A stretch of DNA of 64,000 nt, from contig JAICSS010000007.1 of the NCBI GenBank assembly GCA_025936755.1, positions 50,467-114,466 of the forward strand, given 5' to 3'. Both the position numbers and the translations under genes were made by a program. Numbering within the stretch: the stretch's first letter is position 1; the number at the start of each line of letters is the position of its first letter. This stretch comes from Solirubrobacterales bacterium. Its GTDB lineage: Bacteria > Actinomycetota > Thermoleophilia > Solirubrobacterales > 70-9. The notes under the pieces were generated by a model. That model did no database searches and was not told the DNA's origin. It saw nothing but the letters and a program-made list of their open reading frames with translations. Below are positions 17,463 through 25,478 of this stretch, piece after piece.

Positions 17463-20312
17463 CTACCGCTTTCCGGCTTTCCGGCAGGAGGTGGTGACGA
17501 GCGGCCGCAGTCGCGCCGTCTTGCCGTTCTGGCCGACCATCTTCACGTCCGCCCTGCCGGGGCTCTTGCAGATGTTTCGCGAGTTGACCAGGAGGCTCTT
17601 CTTGCCGCCTTTCATTTCCAGCGTGAACTGGGTCACCGGCGCGTCGGGCACCACCGCGAAGGTGTTGCGGATGCTTTCGTGGACCGAGTCGATGCGACCG
17701 GAGAGGACGACGTCGAAGCGACCGTTCAGCCTGGCCACGAGGTCCGGCAGGGGGTTGTCCGAGGAGCGCAGGTAGACCGGCCCCGCCAGCGGCTCGTCGA
17801 GCAGCGGGGTGGTCGCCCGGGCCCGGCCGTAGACCGAGCCCGCCGGGCACTCGTTGGCCGCGAACTGGACCCGCGTGCAGACGGTGCGGATGTGCTCCTG
17901 GGCGAGGAACTCGGAATGCGGCAGGGTCACCGCGACCCGGCCGATGTTGGCGTCGCCGGGCCGCGCCCGCAGGGTCGCGGTCAGCGCCGGGTAGTCGCCG
18001 CGGTGGGAACCGCCCTTGAGCCTGAAGGACAGCTTCGGCTTGAACGCGAGGTTGCCGCAGTTGGCCGCCTGGAACGGTTCCCGCACCTTGGCGGCGACGT
18101 CGTCGGCCGGGTTGGCGAAGTCGGCCCCCGAGCCGGTCAGGGTCGACTCGACCGCGAAGGGGTTGCAGCTGGTCGGGTTGAGGGTGAAGTCCGGGCGGTC
18201 CATGTAGACGCGGACGTCCCGGATGTGAAGCGGGACCCCCTGGAGGATGCGCGGAATCGGGTCCGAGCCCGCCGCGTCGACCGAGACCGTGGCCGTGGTG
18301 GGATCGATCCGCAGCGCCTCGCGAACCACGACGGTGCCGAGGTCGAACGGCCCGACCGTGGCGGAGGTCACAGCCGCGATCGAGAGCGGGCTGCCGTGGT
18401 ATGGGCCGGCCAGGTAGACCTTGCCCGGGGCGTAGGCGAGTACGCCGCCGACTCCGGCGCCGACCAGCGTCCTGCCCACCTGCGAGGCGGCCGGGCAACT
18501 CGGGTCCGCCGCCTCCTGACGCCCGGTTTTACCCGCCGCCCTGGCGAGATCCGCATCCGAGCAGCTGAGGACGCCGGCGAGCTTGCCGGTCAGGCCCGGC
18601 GGCAGGTCGGCGGAGAATGAGGTGATCTCCTGTTCGCCGTCGTTGCGGGTCATCCGCAGGTTGAACGGGCTGTAGGAGCCGGCGTTGTTGTTCAGCGTGC
18701 CCGCCCTCAGGCCGGGGTTGAAGGCGCGGGTGAGGCCGGTGGCACAGCTGGCGCCCCCTGGCCCCTGGGTCACCCTGAAGGGGTCGGTCCGGGTCGCGAT
18801 CTCCCCCGCGGTCGGGTGGTCGGGGTCGGCGGCCGACCAGGGCACGAATTCGGACTTCACCTGGTAGGTGCCGCAGGCGGGCGGGCTGACCAGCGGCGAG
18901 CGCTGCCCCTCGCGGAAGCTGAGGGTGAACTTCGAGAACGGCAGCTGCGGCAGGTTGTCGAAGGTGGTGACGAGCTGGCCCGTCTTCGGGTCGCCCACCA
19001 CCTTGCCCGCCGCTTTGACGATGACGCCGCGATCGGGGATCTTGGCGACGACGTAGAGGGCCAGGACCGAGTCGAACGGGTTCTCGGCCCCTGGAGTGGT
19101 CGTCGCCGGATCGTCCTGCTCGGCGATGAACAGGCCGCCGGTCGCTTCTTCTTCCAGCAGCGGCGAGACGATCTTCACGCTGCCGACTTTGGAGCTGTTG
19201 GGGCAACCCGCCCCCGGCTCCGAGGTCGGGGTCTCGCGGGCAAGGTCGGCGGGGGTGCAGACGCCGAGGCCTTCGCCGGCCGAGGGGTTGATGCTCATCC
19301 CCTCGGGCAGGGTGACCGTCGCCTTCTTCACCGTCGACTGGGCGAGCCCGGTCGGGTTGAGGATGCCGGTGTCCGGGATGTTGAGCACGAAGTTGAGCCC
19401 GGTCGGCGATTCGGCGCCGTCTGCGGTCGGCTGCGCCGAGATCGAAGGCGTGAAGGGGACCTTGTCGCAGCCCGTGGTCTCGACCGGCTGCGGCGGCACC
19501 GAATTGTCGTGGGCGAGGAAGCTCGCCTCGTCGAAGACCCCCGGGTGCAGCCAGGAGTCGGCGCGGCCCGTGGTCAGAGCCGGACCGGCGGCGCAGTTGG
19601 TGACGTTGGTCAGCAAAGGCGTTTCCGGCACACCGGCGGATGCCGGTTCGGTGAAGCACTGGTATTCGCTCATGATCGCGCAGCGTTCTTTGTCATGCCG
19701 GGGATCGGCCGGGACGCCCCAGATGCGCGTTTTCGTACTGAGGATCGGCAGCGTCTGGTTGATGTTGGGGACGACGATGTTGATCCCGTAGTCGGAGTCG
19801 CTGCGGAGTTCCGAGTAGAGGTGGACGACGACGCCGAACGCGTTGAAGGCGAAGCTCGAGGGGGTGCCGGGCGGAACCTTCATGTTGTAGATCGCGAACT
19901 GCGCACGACCGACGGAACCGACGAAGTTGACGCGCAGTTCCATCACCCCGACCTGGGTGTTGTCCGGGCACTCCGGGTCGATGCCTTTGCCGCCGAGGTC
20001 GAACTCGGAGCACTGCGGCATCGACGTCGGGTTGCCGATGAAGCCTGGGGGGAGTTCGGCGACCACGGTTTTGACGCTCTCGTCCGGCAATTCGTGGCCG
20101 CTGGGGCCGACCGTGTTGAAGTTGACCACGGTGTCGATCTGGTAGGGATGGGCGCCTGCCTGGGTGGTGGGGCTCCCGTCGGCGTTGGTGACGCTGCCGT
20201 CGAACGCTTCGATGCCGAAGGCGGCGGAGGCGGGGGCGGCGCCGACGGTCGCCGCGCAAAGCGCGACAAGCGCGACGGCGAGGGCCAGGATCTGCTTCGT
20301 CTTCATCTTCAT
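17463..20312 (-). CDS. large secreted protein (949 aa), member of duplicated family
   Basis: A signal peptide (MKMKTKQILALAVALVALCA) is followed by AFGIEAFDGSVTNADGSPTTQAG. Beta-rich segments with regularly spaced Cys residues run to the C-terminus (SLLVNSRNICKSPGRADVKM). Recognisable landmarks shared with the 945-aa paralogue are VPPGTPSSFAFNAFGVVVHL, IWGVPADPRHDKERCA, FTLSFREGQRSPLVSP and the AGPVYLRSSDNPLPDL segment. It has no catalytic motif that I recognise. The start ATG at 20312 has AGGAG only 3 nt upstream; ATG at 20306, two codons later, has better spacing and may be the true start. It follows the NHL-protein stop by 22 bp. Confidence 0.85.
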   Translation of the reverse strand: MKMKTKQILALAVALVALCAATVGAAPASAAFGIEAFDGSVTNADGSPTTQAGAHPYQIDTVVNFNTVGPSGHELPDESVKTVVAELPPGFIGNPTSMPQCSEFDLGGKGIDPECPDNTQVGVMELRVNFVGSVGRAQFAIYNMKVPPGTPSSFAFNAFGVVVHLYSELRSDSDYGINIVVPNINQTLPILSTKTRIWGVPADPRHDKERCAIMSEYQCFTEPASAGVPETPLLTNVTNCAAGPALTTGRADSWLHPGVFDEASFLAHDNSVPPQPVETTGCDKVPFTPSISAQPTADGAESPTGLNFVLNIPDTGILNPTGLAQSTVKKATVTLPEGMSINPSAGEGLGVCTPADLARETPTSEPGAGCPNSSKVGSVKIVSPLLEEEATGGLFIAEQDDPATTTPGAENPFDSVLALYVVAKIPDRGVIVKAAGKVVGDPKTGQLVTTFDNLPQLPFSKFTLSFREGQRSPLVSPPACGTYQVKSEFVPWSAADPDHPTAGEIATRTDPFRVTQGPGGASCATGLTRAFNPGLRAGTLNNNAGSYSPFNLRMTRNDGEQEITSFSADLPPGLTGKLAGVLSCSDADLARAAGKTGRQEAADPSCPAASQVGRTLVGAGVGGVLAYAPGKVYLAGPYHGSPLSIAAVTSATVGPFDLGTVVVREALRIDPTTATVSVDAAGSDPIPRILQGVPLHIRDVRVYMDRPDFTLNPTSCNPFAVESTLTGSGADFANPADDVAAKVREPFQAANCGNLAFKPKLSFRLKGGSHRGDYPALTATLRARPGDANIGRVAVTLPHSEFLAQEHIRTVCTRVQFAANECPAGSVYGRARATTPLLDEPLAGPVYLRSSDNPLPDLVARLNGRFDVVLSGRIDSVHESIRNTFAVVPDAPVTQFTLEMKGGKKSLLVNSRNICKSPGRADVKMVGQNGKTARLRPLVTTSCRKAGKR

Positions 20313-20334
20313 CGTCTCCTCGGTCCGCTCTGGC

Positions 20335-23300
20335 TCAACCATTGCCGCGGGTCGTGTGCTTGCCCTGCGCGTGGCGACCCTGCCGGTGCCGCTTGCGGTG
20401 CTTCTTCTTGTGATGGTGCTTGCGGTGCTTCTTGAACTTCGGGACCGGGTTGCCGGCGCCGCTGAAGCTGGCGCTCGCCGGGGTCGGGTCGTTCGGCGGG
20501 TTCGGCGGCCTCTGGCAGGCGTCGCCTTCGCAGGCGGCCGAGGGGACCGGCGGCAACGGCAGGCCGCCGTCCGTCCGTGCGTCGTAGACATCGGTGTTGG
20601 AGTCGCGGTCGGTCGCGACCAGGCGCTCGCGGGTGACGATGAAGACGTCGCGGCCGCTCGCGCTGGCATCGAGGAAATGCGCCCCCTCGCCGCTGCGGCC
20701 GGAGCTGACGAGGCTGACGCCCTCTCCGTCCTCCCACTCGTAGACGTCGGCCTGCCCGTTGGAATCCCGCGGGTCGAGGGCCTGGGTCGTCTCGAAATAG
20801 ACGTGACTACCGTCCGGGGAGATGTTCCGCGGGGCGTATTTCTGCACGTGGGTGTAGCCGGTGAGGAACCCGCTCGTGGCTACTTCCCCGTCCGCCGGGC
20901 GTCCGGAGGGGCAGGAGATGCATTTGATCGTGTTCGAGGGAGCGTCGTAGAGGTAGGCTTGCTGAAAACCGTCGGTTTCGGCGTCGGTCAGCTGTTTGTC
21001 GGTGAAAATCAGTACTCGCTCGCCGTTGTCGCTGACAATCGGATCGGTGAAAGAGAAATAGCTGGTGACGAAGGTGATCTCGCCTTCGTGCAGGACGTAG
21101 AGGTTGCGGGGGTTGTTTTCGGATCCGCCGGGTGCAAGCACTCCCGAGGCGTTGAAGTACAGGTAGCTGCCGTCGGTCGCCGCTCCCATCTTCCAGCCGC
21201 CGGTGAAGGTCACGGCGACGCCGGCGCCGATCGGGTTTTCTGGCCCGGTCGCCACCGTCAGGTCCGTCAACGTGCCGCTGGCCACGTCGTACTCGTAGAG
21301 GTCGTCGCCCGCGCCGCCTCCGGTGTTGGCGTCGTCGGTCAGTTCGCTTGGGCTGACGAAATAGATCTTGGTGAGGGTTTCTCCGTCCGTCGCGCTGCCG
21401 AAGAAGGTCGCACCGCTGGGGGCGAGTTCACCCTCCGAACCGGTTTTTTGCGAAACGCTGAGCGGCACCGTCGTCTCCCCGTCGATTCGCAGGTAGACCT
21501 GACTCGGGCTGCCCGCCTGGAAGACCACCTGAGTGCCGTCGCTCGAGACCGCCGTTTGGGTGTTGGTGTTGGTCGTTCCCCGACCCAGGCTCCCCCCTTC
21601 CGAAGCGACTTCGTCGTTCGGCAGGACAGGGACGACCCGGACGGCGCCTTCGGTCCACTCGTAGAGCTCCATGGTGCCCTCGGGGGGCGCATCGGAGGTC
21701 AGGTGCCGGTCCGATTCGAAGAAGACGTGGGTCATATCGGTCGAGCTGCCGACGTAGTTCGCCGAGTTGAAGATGGCGGGGAAGCCAACGGGATTGGCCG
21801 CCGGGGGGCTGACGTCCAGGTATTCGCCGGGCCCCGTCCGCAGGTAGAGCCGGCGCTGGTCGTTGCTGGTATCCGCGTTTTTTTCGTAGGGGGGATGGGA
21901 GGAGACCAGCACTCCCTTCCCGAGGTCGGGGGTGAACGCTTCGTAGAAGTTGTCCTCGGCGAAGGCGGCGTTCCCGTCGGGCGTCTGGTATGGGGAAATC
22001 GGTTCCACCGACCAACCGCTCGGTGAGCGCCGGCCGATGTAGTCGGCGCCGTGCGGAGAGGATTCCGATCCCGCGAACGCCCCAGCGGACTGGAAGACGA
22101 CCGCTTCGCCGTCGGGCGAGCTCTGGGTGCCATGGATGTAGATGTCCGAGCCGTTCTTCTCCAGCGGCGAGACCATCTCGAAGGCGCGGCATTCTCCAAG
22201 GGCCGTTGCGCCTTGGGCTTCGCGGATGTCCGCGTTCGGACAGGATCCGGCGCTCGCCCTGGAGAGCGTGGTGAAGGTCCGGTCTTCCCCCTGGTTTTCG
22301 CCTTGGCCATTGACCGAGACGGCACGGAAGTGGTAGGTCGTGCCTTCCGCCAGGTTCAGGATCTGCGCCGAGACCCGGGCGGGGGCGTTCCCGGCCGGGA
22401 TCGTCAGCGTCGGCGTGCTGTTGCCGTAGCTGTCGGTGAGGCCGTATTCGAAGTGGTACTCGGTTTCTTCCCCTTCGGGGCTGATCCGGGCGCCGAGCGT
22501 CGCTTCGGTGTAGGTCGGCGCGGCCGTCTGGTTGAAGATCGGCGGCGGCTGGAAAAGCTTCTGGACGCGATTCCCGTCGGCGACGTAGGCCATCCGGTTG
22601 GTGGAGTTGAAGGCCAGCGCATCTTCGAAGAGGAGGCTCTGGGGCGGCCCCGTCGATGACTGGAAGCTTTCGATGGTTTCCCCGCCGGGGGCATGTTCGG
22701 TGATCTGCGTCTTTTCGAAGCTCGAGTCGAACTCGAGCACCAGCAGGTGGTCGTTTGACTGGTCGACCGCGAGGTCGAAGGGGAAGTTGTCGGGAACCAG
22801 GTTGAGGAAGGCGCCCGCCGAGGTCAGCTTCTGGATGCGGCCGAACTTTTCAAGCACGTAAACGTCGCCCGTCGAGTCGACCGCGAGACGCGACGGATTT
22901 TCGAATTTGCCGTCTTCGGAGCCGGTTTCCCCGAATTGGGAGATGTAGGCGCCGGCCGGGCTGAAGCGCTGGATCCGGTTATTGCCGGTGTCGGCGACGA
23001 GGACGTCGCCGGTGGTGGGATCGACCGCGATCCCCAACGGGTTGCTGAACTGGCCGTCGCCGGAGCCGGCGCTGCCGAACTCCTCCACGAATGAGCCGGC
23101 GGCGTCGAACTTCTGCACCCTCGCATTGCCCATGTCGAGGACATAGACCGAGCCGTCCGACTGGTCCACGGCTACCGTCCGCGGTTCCTGGAACTGCCCG
23201 TTGCCGCTGCCGGCGCCGCCGAACTGGGAGAGGTAGTTGCCTTCGGCGTCGAAGCGCTCTACCCGGTTGTTACCGGTGTCGACGACGTAGACATCGCCCG

Positions 23301-23493
23301 TTTCTTCGTTGGCGCCGACGCCGAGAGCCTGGTTGAACTCGCCGTCGCCGTTCCCCGATTCGCCGAAGCTGGAACCCAGCGTCAGGTAGGCGTTGGCGCC
23401 GACGACCCCGAGGATCAGACACGCGAACAGCGCGGCCGCGACCAGAACGGCAAAAAGGCGTCGATGCTGGCCGGCGCCGGCGGTCGACTCCAT
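20335..23493 (-). CDS. secreted NHL-repeat beta-propeller protein with basic tail
   Basis: A 1,052-aa protein. An N-terminal TM or signal segment (RLFAVLVAAALFACLILGVV) is followed by about five or six NHL repeats (GSGDGQFSNPLGIAVDPTTG, VLVADTGNNRIQRFSPAGAY and variants) making a six-bladed propeller. Next come an Ig/FN3-like domain (YHFEYGLTDSYGNSTP ... TTYHFRAVSVNGQG) and a second propeller-like region with TolB/PD40-type blades (SSPDGEAVVFQSAGAF; SSDGTQVVFQAGSPSQVYLR). It ends in a His/Lys/Arg-rich tail (FKKHRKHHHKKKHRKRHRQG). The ATG at 23493 has AAGGA 8 nt upstream. It is probably a surface adhesin or binding protein. It is the first gene of the secreted-protein block, preceded by a TTGACA promoter. 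Confidence 0.85.
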   Translation of the reverse strand: MESTAGAGQHRRLFAVLVAAALFACLILGVVGANAYLTLGSSFGESGNGDGEFNQALGVGANEETGDVYVVDTGNNRVERFDAEGNYLSQFGGAGSGNGQFQEPRTVAVDQSDGSVYVLDMGNARVQKFDAAGSFVEEFGSAGSGDGQFSNPLGIAVDPTTGDVLVADTGNNRIQRFSPAGAYISQFGETGSEDGKFENPSRLAVDSTGDVYVLEKFGRIQKLTSAGAFLNLVPDNFPFDLAVDQSNDHLLVLEFDSSFEKTQITEHAPGGETIESFQSSTGPPQSLLFEDALAFNSTNRMAYVADGNRVQKLFQPPPIFNQTAAPTYTEATLGARISPEGEETEYHFEYGLTDSYGNSTPTLTIPAGNAPARVSAQILNLAEGTTYHFRAVSVNGQGENQGEDRTFTTLSRASAGSCPNADIREAQGATALGECRAFEMVSPLEKNGSDIYIHGTQSSPDGEAVVFQSAGAFAGSESSPHGADYIGRRSPSGWSVEPISPYQTPDGNAAFAEDNFYEAFTPDLGKGVLVSSHPPYEKNADTSNDQRRLYLRTGPGEYLDVSPPAANPVGFPAIFNSANYVGSSTDMTHVFFESDRHLTSDAPPEGTMELYEWTEGAVRVVPVLPNDEVASEGGSLGRGTTNTNTQTAVSSDGTQVVFQAGSPSQVYLRIDGETTVPLSVSQKTGSEGELAPSGATFFGSATDGETLTKIYFVSPSELTDDANTGGGAGDDLYEYDVASGTLTDLTVATGPENPIGAGVAVTFTGGWKMGAATDGSYLYFNASGVLAPGGSENNPRNLYVLHEGEITFVTSYFSFTDPIVSDNGERVLIFTDKQLTDAETDGFQQAYLYDAPSNTIKCISCPSGRPADGEVATSGFLTGYTHVQKYAPRNISPDGSHVYFETTQALDPRDSNGQADVYEWEDGEGVSLVSSGRSGEGAHFLDASASGRDVFIVTRERLVATDRDSNTDVYDARTDGGLPLPPVPSAACEGDACQRPPNPPNDPTPASASFSGAGNPVPKFKKHRKHHHKKKHRKRHRQGRHAQGKHTTRGNG

Positions 23494-23612
23494 AGACGAG
23501 TCCTTCGCGTGAGATCCCACGTATCGCTCTCCTTGTCCCATCCTCGGTCTCGTCCCGATCCGCTGGCGGATCCCCTGACCGAGGCCTCGGTCGTTTTCTC
23601 TCTCCTGCCTTT

Positions 23613-23648
23613 GGGACACCCTGCTCCCACCACGGTGGAAGCTGTCCC
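23613..23648 (-). promoter_or_regulatory. 5'-leader stem-loop of the NHL protein gene
   Basis: GGGACA (23613-23618) pairs with TGTCCC (23643-23648), with an inner CCAC/GTGG stem. It lies just downstream of the predicted transcription start and about 120 nt before the ATG. The long leader (about 160 nt) is unusual for this region; the role is unknown. Confidence 0.4.
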
Positions 23649-23661
23649 GACGGCCGGACGA

Positions 23662-23690
23662 ATAAGAACATAGACGGACCAGAATGTCAA
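23662..23690 (-). promoter_or_regulatory. promoter of the NHL protein operon (repeat copy 2)
   Basis: TTGACA (23690-23685), a 17-nt spacer and TCTTAT (23667-23662) form a good sigma-70 promoter reading toward the NHL gene. The spacer contains GGTCCGTCTATGTTCT, identical to that of the repeat at 8944-8973. Both copies lie next to TetR-type genes, so this may also be an operator. This site and the dyad at 23713-23734 lie in the 369-bp gap between the NHL gene and the divergent TetR gene. Confidence 0.65.
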
Positions 23691-23712
23691 GCTCCTAAGC
23701 GAGAGGTGGTCT

Positions 23713-23734
23713 CAAGCAGAGATTATCTCGCTTG
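23713..23734. promoter_or_regulatory. 22-bp dyad in the NHL/TetR divergent region
   Basis: CAAGC-A-GAGAT and ATCTC-GCTTG flank a central T, a near-perfect dyad with one extra A in the left arm. It sits between the NHL promoter and the TetR start, where an autoregulatory TetR operator would be expected. The binding protein is inferred, not shown. Confidence 0.45.
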
Positions 23735-23848
23735 CTAGGGCGGTTTCGGCGTGTTTTCTAGGCTGTTCTTATACGTGTTGTCCAGTCCACTTCGTACCAC
23801 TTGATATAGATAGAGCGGTTGGCCGAGGAGAGAAATGGAGGCACGGAT

Positions 23849-23866
23849 ATGTTCCCCCCACGATGA
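23849..23866 (+). CDS. five-codon leader ORF (MFPPR) coupled to the TetR gene
   Basis: ATG at 23849 is preceded by GGAGG with a 7-nt spacing, the best ribosome site near the regulator. The frame reads Met-Phe-Pro-Pro-Arg and stops at a TGA (23864-23866) that overlaps the TetR ATG as ATGA. The TetR start itself has no Shine-Dalgarno, so its translation probably depends on ribosomes finishing this leader. The Pro-Pro pair could slow ribosomes. The ORF is short, so chance cannot be excluded. Confidence 0.4.
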   Translation: MFPPR

Positions 23867-25143
23867 CCAGGACTCCGTGGGGGGATGCGGCTGCGCTGCG
23901 GGAGCGGAAGCTGCGGCCCGGAAGAGGCACGCCCCGTGAGGAGGCCGAGAAAAACCAGCGCGAGCGACTGTTCGCGGCGATGGTGGCGACCGTGGCGAAG
24001 AAGGGCTACGAGGCGACGACGGTCGCTGACCTGGTCGAGCTCTCCGGCGTCTCCCGCAGCGCCTTCTACAAGCACTTCGAGGACAGGCAGGCCTGCTTCC
24101 TCGCCGCCGTCGAAGCGATGGTGCAGCCGACGCTGCGGAGGCTGGGGGGCGACGACAGCGCGCCGCCGGGGATCGAGCGAGCCCGGGGTGCGTTCGCCTC
24201 CCTCATAGAGACGATCGTCGAGCAGCCGGCGGCGGCGAAGATGTGCGTCGTCGAGGTCTACGCGGCCGGGCCGGAGGGGGCGGCCCTGGTCGACCGCACG
24301 ATCGAGGCGGCCACCGACGTCGCGGCGGCGCTGCTCGAGCAGGTGCCGGAGCGCCAGGGGATGCCGCGCGAGCTGGTGCGTTCGATCGTCGGCGGGATCC
24401 AGAAGGCCATCCACAAGCGCCTCTACCGCGGCCAGGAGCAGGAGCTGCTGGAGCTGGTGCCGCAGCTATGGGACTGGATCTTCTGCTACCCGGTGCCGCC
24501 CGGGCCGCTGAAGGCGCGGCGGCGCCGGACCGTCAAGGCGCTGCCGTTCGAGGAGCGCCAGAAGGTCGCCAACCCGCCGGAGCGGCTGCTGCGGGCGCTG
24601 GCGGCGGTGGTCGCCGAGAAGGGCTACCCGGGCACCACCGTCGCCGAGGTGGTCGAACGGGCGAGCACCTCGCAGCGGACCTTCTACGAACACTTCAAGA
24701 ACAAGGAAGACGCGATCGTCGCCGCCCTCGACAGCGGCTCCGCCCACATGCTCGCCGCCGCCCTCCCCGCCTTTCGCCGGGCGCCGGACTGGCAGCACGC
24801 CGTCCACGACACGATCGAAGCGATGTTCTGCTGGGGGGCCGAAGAGCCCGAGTACGCGCGCATGGGCGGCAAAGAGATGTACGCCGCGGGCAGGCGCGCG
24901 CTCGACCAGCGCGAGGTCGTGACCGAAGGCATGGAGGGCCTGCTCGCCCCCGGCTACGAGCTCAAACCCGACACCCCCCCGATCGCCGCCGAGGCCGTCG
25001 GCGGCGCCCTCTACGAGCTGCTCTACGACCACGTCAACAAGAAGGGCCCGGAGACCCTCCCGGACCTGGTGCCGACGCTGGTCTACGTCACCCTGGCGCC
25101 GTTCCTCGAGGCCGACGACGCCTACGAGGTCGCGGTCGGCTAG
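23863..25143 (+). CDS. tandem (double) TetR-family transcriptional regulator
   Basis: A 426-aa protein with two full TetR units in one chain. The first HTH lies at about 34-80 (ATTVADLVELSGVSRSAFYK, then HFEDRQACF) with its helical ligand domain to about 215. The second HTH lies at about 235-285 (GTTVAEVVERASTSQRTFYE, then HFKNKEDAI) with another ligand domain. TetR proteins normally dimerise to bind a palindrome; this chain could bind as an intramolecular pseudo-dimer. It is divergent from the NHL secreted-protein operon, which it may regulate through the dyad or repeat between them. Its start is coupled to a five-codon leader ORF. Confidence 0.85.
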   Translation: MTRTPWGDAAALRERKLRPGRGTPREEAEKNQRERLFAAMVATVAKKGYEATTVADLVELSGVSRSAFYKHFEDRQACFLAAVEAMVQPTLRRLGGDDSAPPGIERARGAFASLIETIVEQPAAAKMCVVEVYAAGPEGAALVDRTIEAATDVAAALLEQVPERQGMPRELVRSIVGGIQKAIHKRLYRGQEQELLELVPQLWDWIFCYPVPPGPLKARRRRTVKALPFEERQKVANPPERLLRALAAVVAEKGYPGTTVAEVVERASTSQRTFYEHFKNKEDAIVAALDSGSAHMLAAALPAFRRAPDWQHAVHDTIEAMFCWGAEEPEYARMGGKEMYAAGRRALDQREVVTEGMEGLLAPGYELKPDTPPIAAEAVGGALYELLYDHVNKKGPETLPDLVPTLVYVTLAPFLEADDAYEVAVG

Positions 25144-25200
25144 AAGATCTGCAGGCCCGCGAAGCCGGTGACCATTTCGGTGCCGCTCGGCGGCGGGCGA

Positions 25201-25226
25201 CCCCGCCGCATCCGGATGCGGCGGGG
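25201..25226. terminator. 26-bp perfect palindrome, bidirectional terminator candidate
   Basis: CCCCGCCGCATCC followed directly by its reverse complement, with no loop bases between arms. It lies between the convergent ends of the TetR gene and the RiPP-type operon (57 bp and 37 bp from their stops). That is the expected place for a shared terminator, though without a T-run. Confidence 0.6.
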
Positions 25227-25262
25227 GATCGCTCGAAAGCCACTATCGCGCCGGCGCCATCC

Positions 25263-25475
25263 TCAATCGCAGACAGCGTCGCCGACAGCGATGAGCGTTT
25301 CGATCGCGGTTTTGAGGTTCTCGTTCTTGACCACCTTGAGAGCGGCTTCCAGAAGCTTTTTCAGGGGCTTCCAGAGCGTGCAGAACGAGATGCTCTCGGT
25401 CTCGAGTTGGTCGAGTTCCCTCTGAACGGTCTCTATCTGCGGCGTGAGGTCTGCGGTTTCTGCGGTTTCCGACAT
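25263..25475 (-). CDS. 70-aa two-cysteine amphipathic peptide, candidate RiPP precursor
   Basis: An acidic N-terminal third (SETAETADLTPQIETVQREL) resembles a helical leader. It is followed by SISFCTLW (Ser28, Ser30, Cys32, Thr33), a cationic amphipathic helix (KPLKKLLEAALKVVKN) and TAIETLIAVGDAVCD with Thr56, Thr60 and Cys69. Each cysteine has Ser or Thr at a distance suited to a (methyl)lanthionine ring. The ATG at 25475 lies 3 bp after the cyclase stop, and its AAGGAG ribosome site is inside the end of the cyclase gene, so it is the last gene of the operon. Role as substrate is inferred from position and composition. It could instead be a small partner protein. Confidence 0.65.
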   Translation of the reverse strand: MSETAETADLTPQIETVQRELDQLETESISFCTLWKPLKKLLEAALKVVKNENLKTAIETLIAVGDAVCD

Positions 25476-25478
25476 TTG

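Noticed and set aside
20341..20470. Basic His/Lys-rich stretch as a separate small gene
   Set aside because: It is in frame with the NHL-repeat protein and forms its C-terminal tail.
23500..23660. Riboswitch in the long NHL leader
   Set aside because: The hairpins do not match any riboswitch consensus I know, and the downstream gene has no metabolite link. Kept only as a stem-loop.
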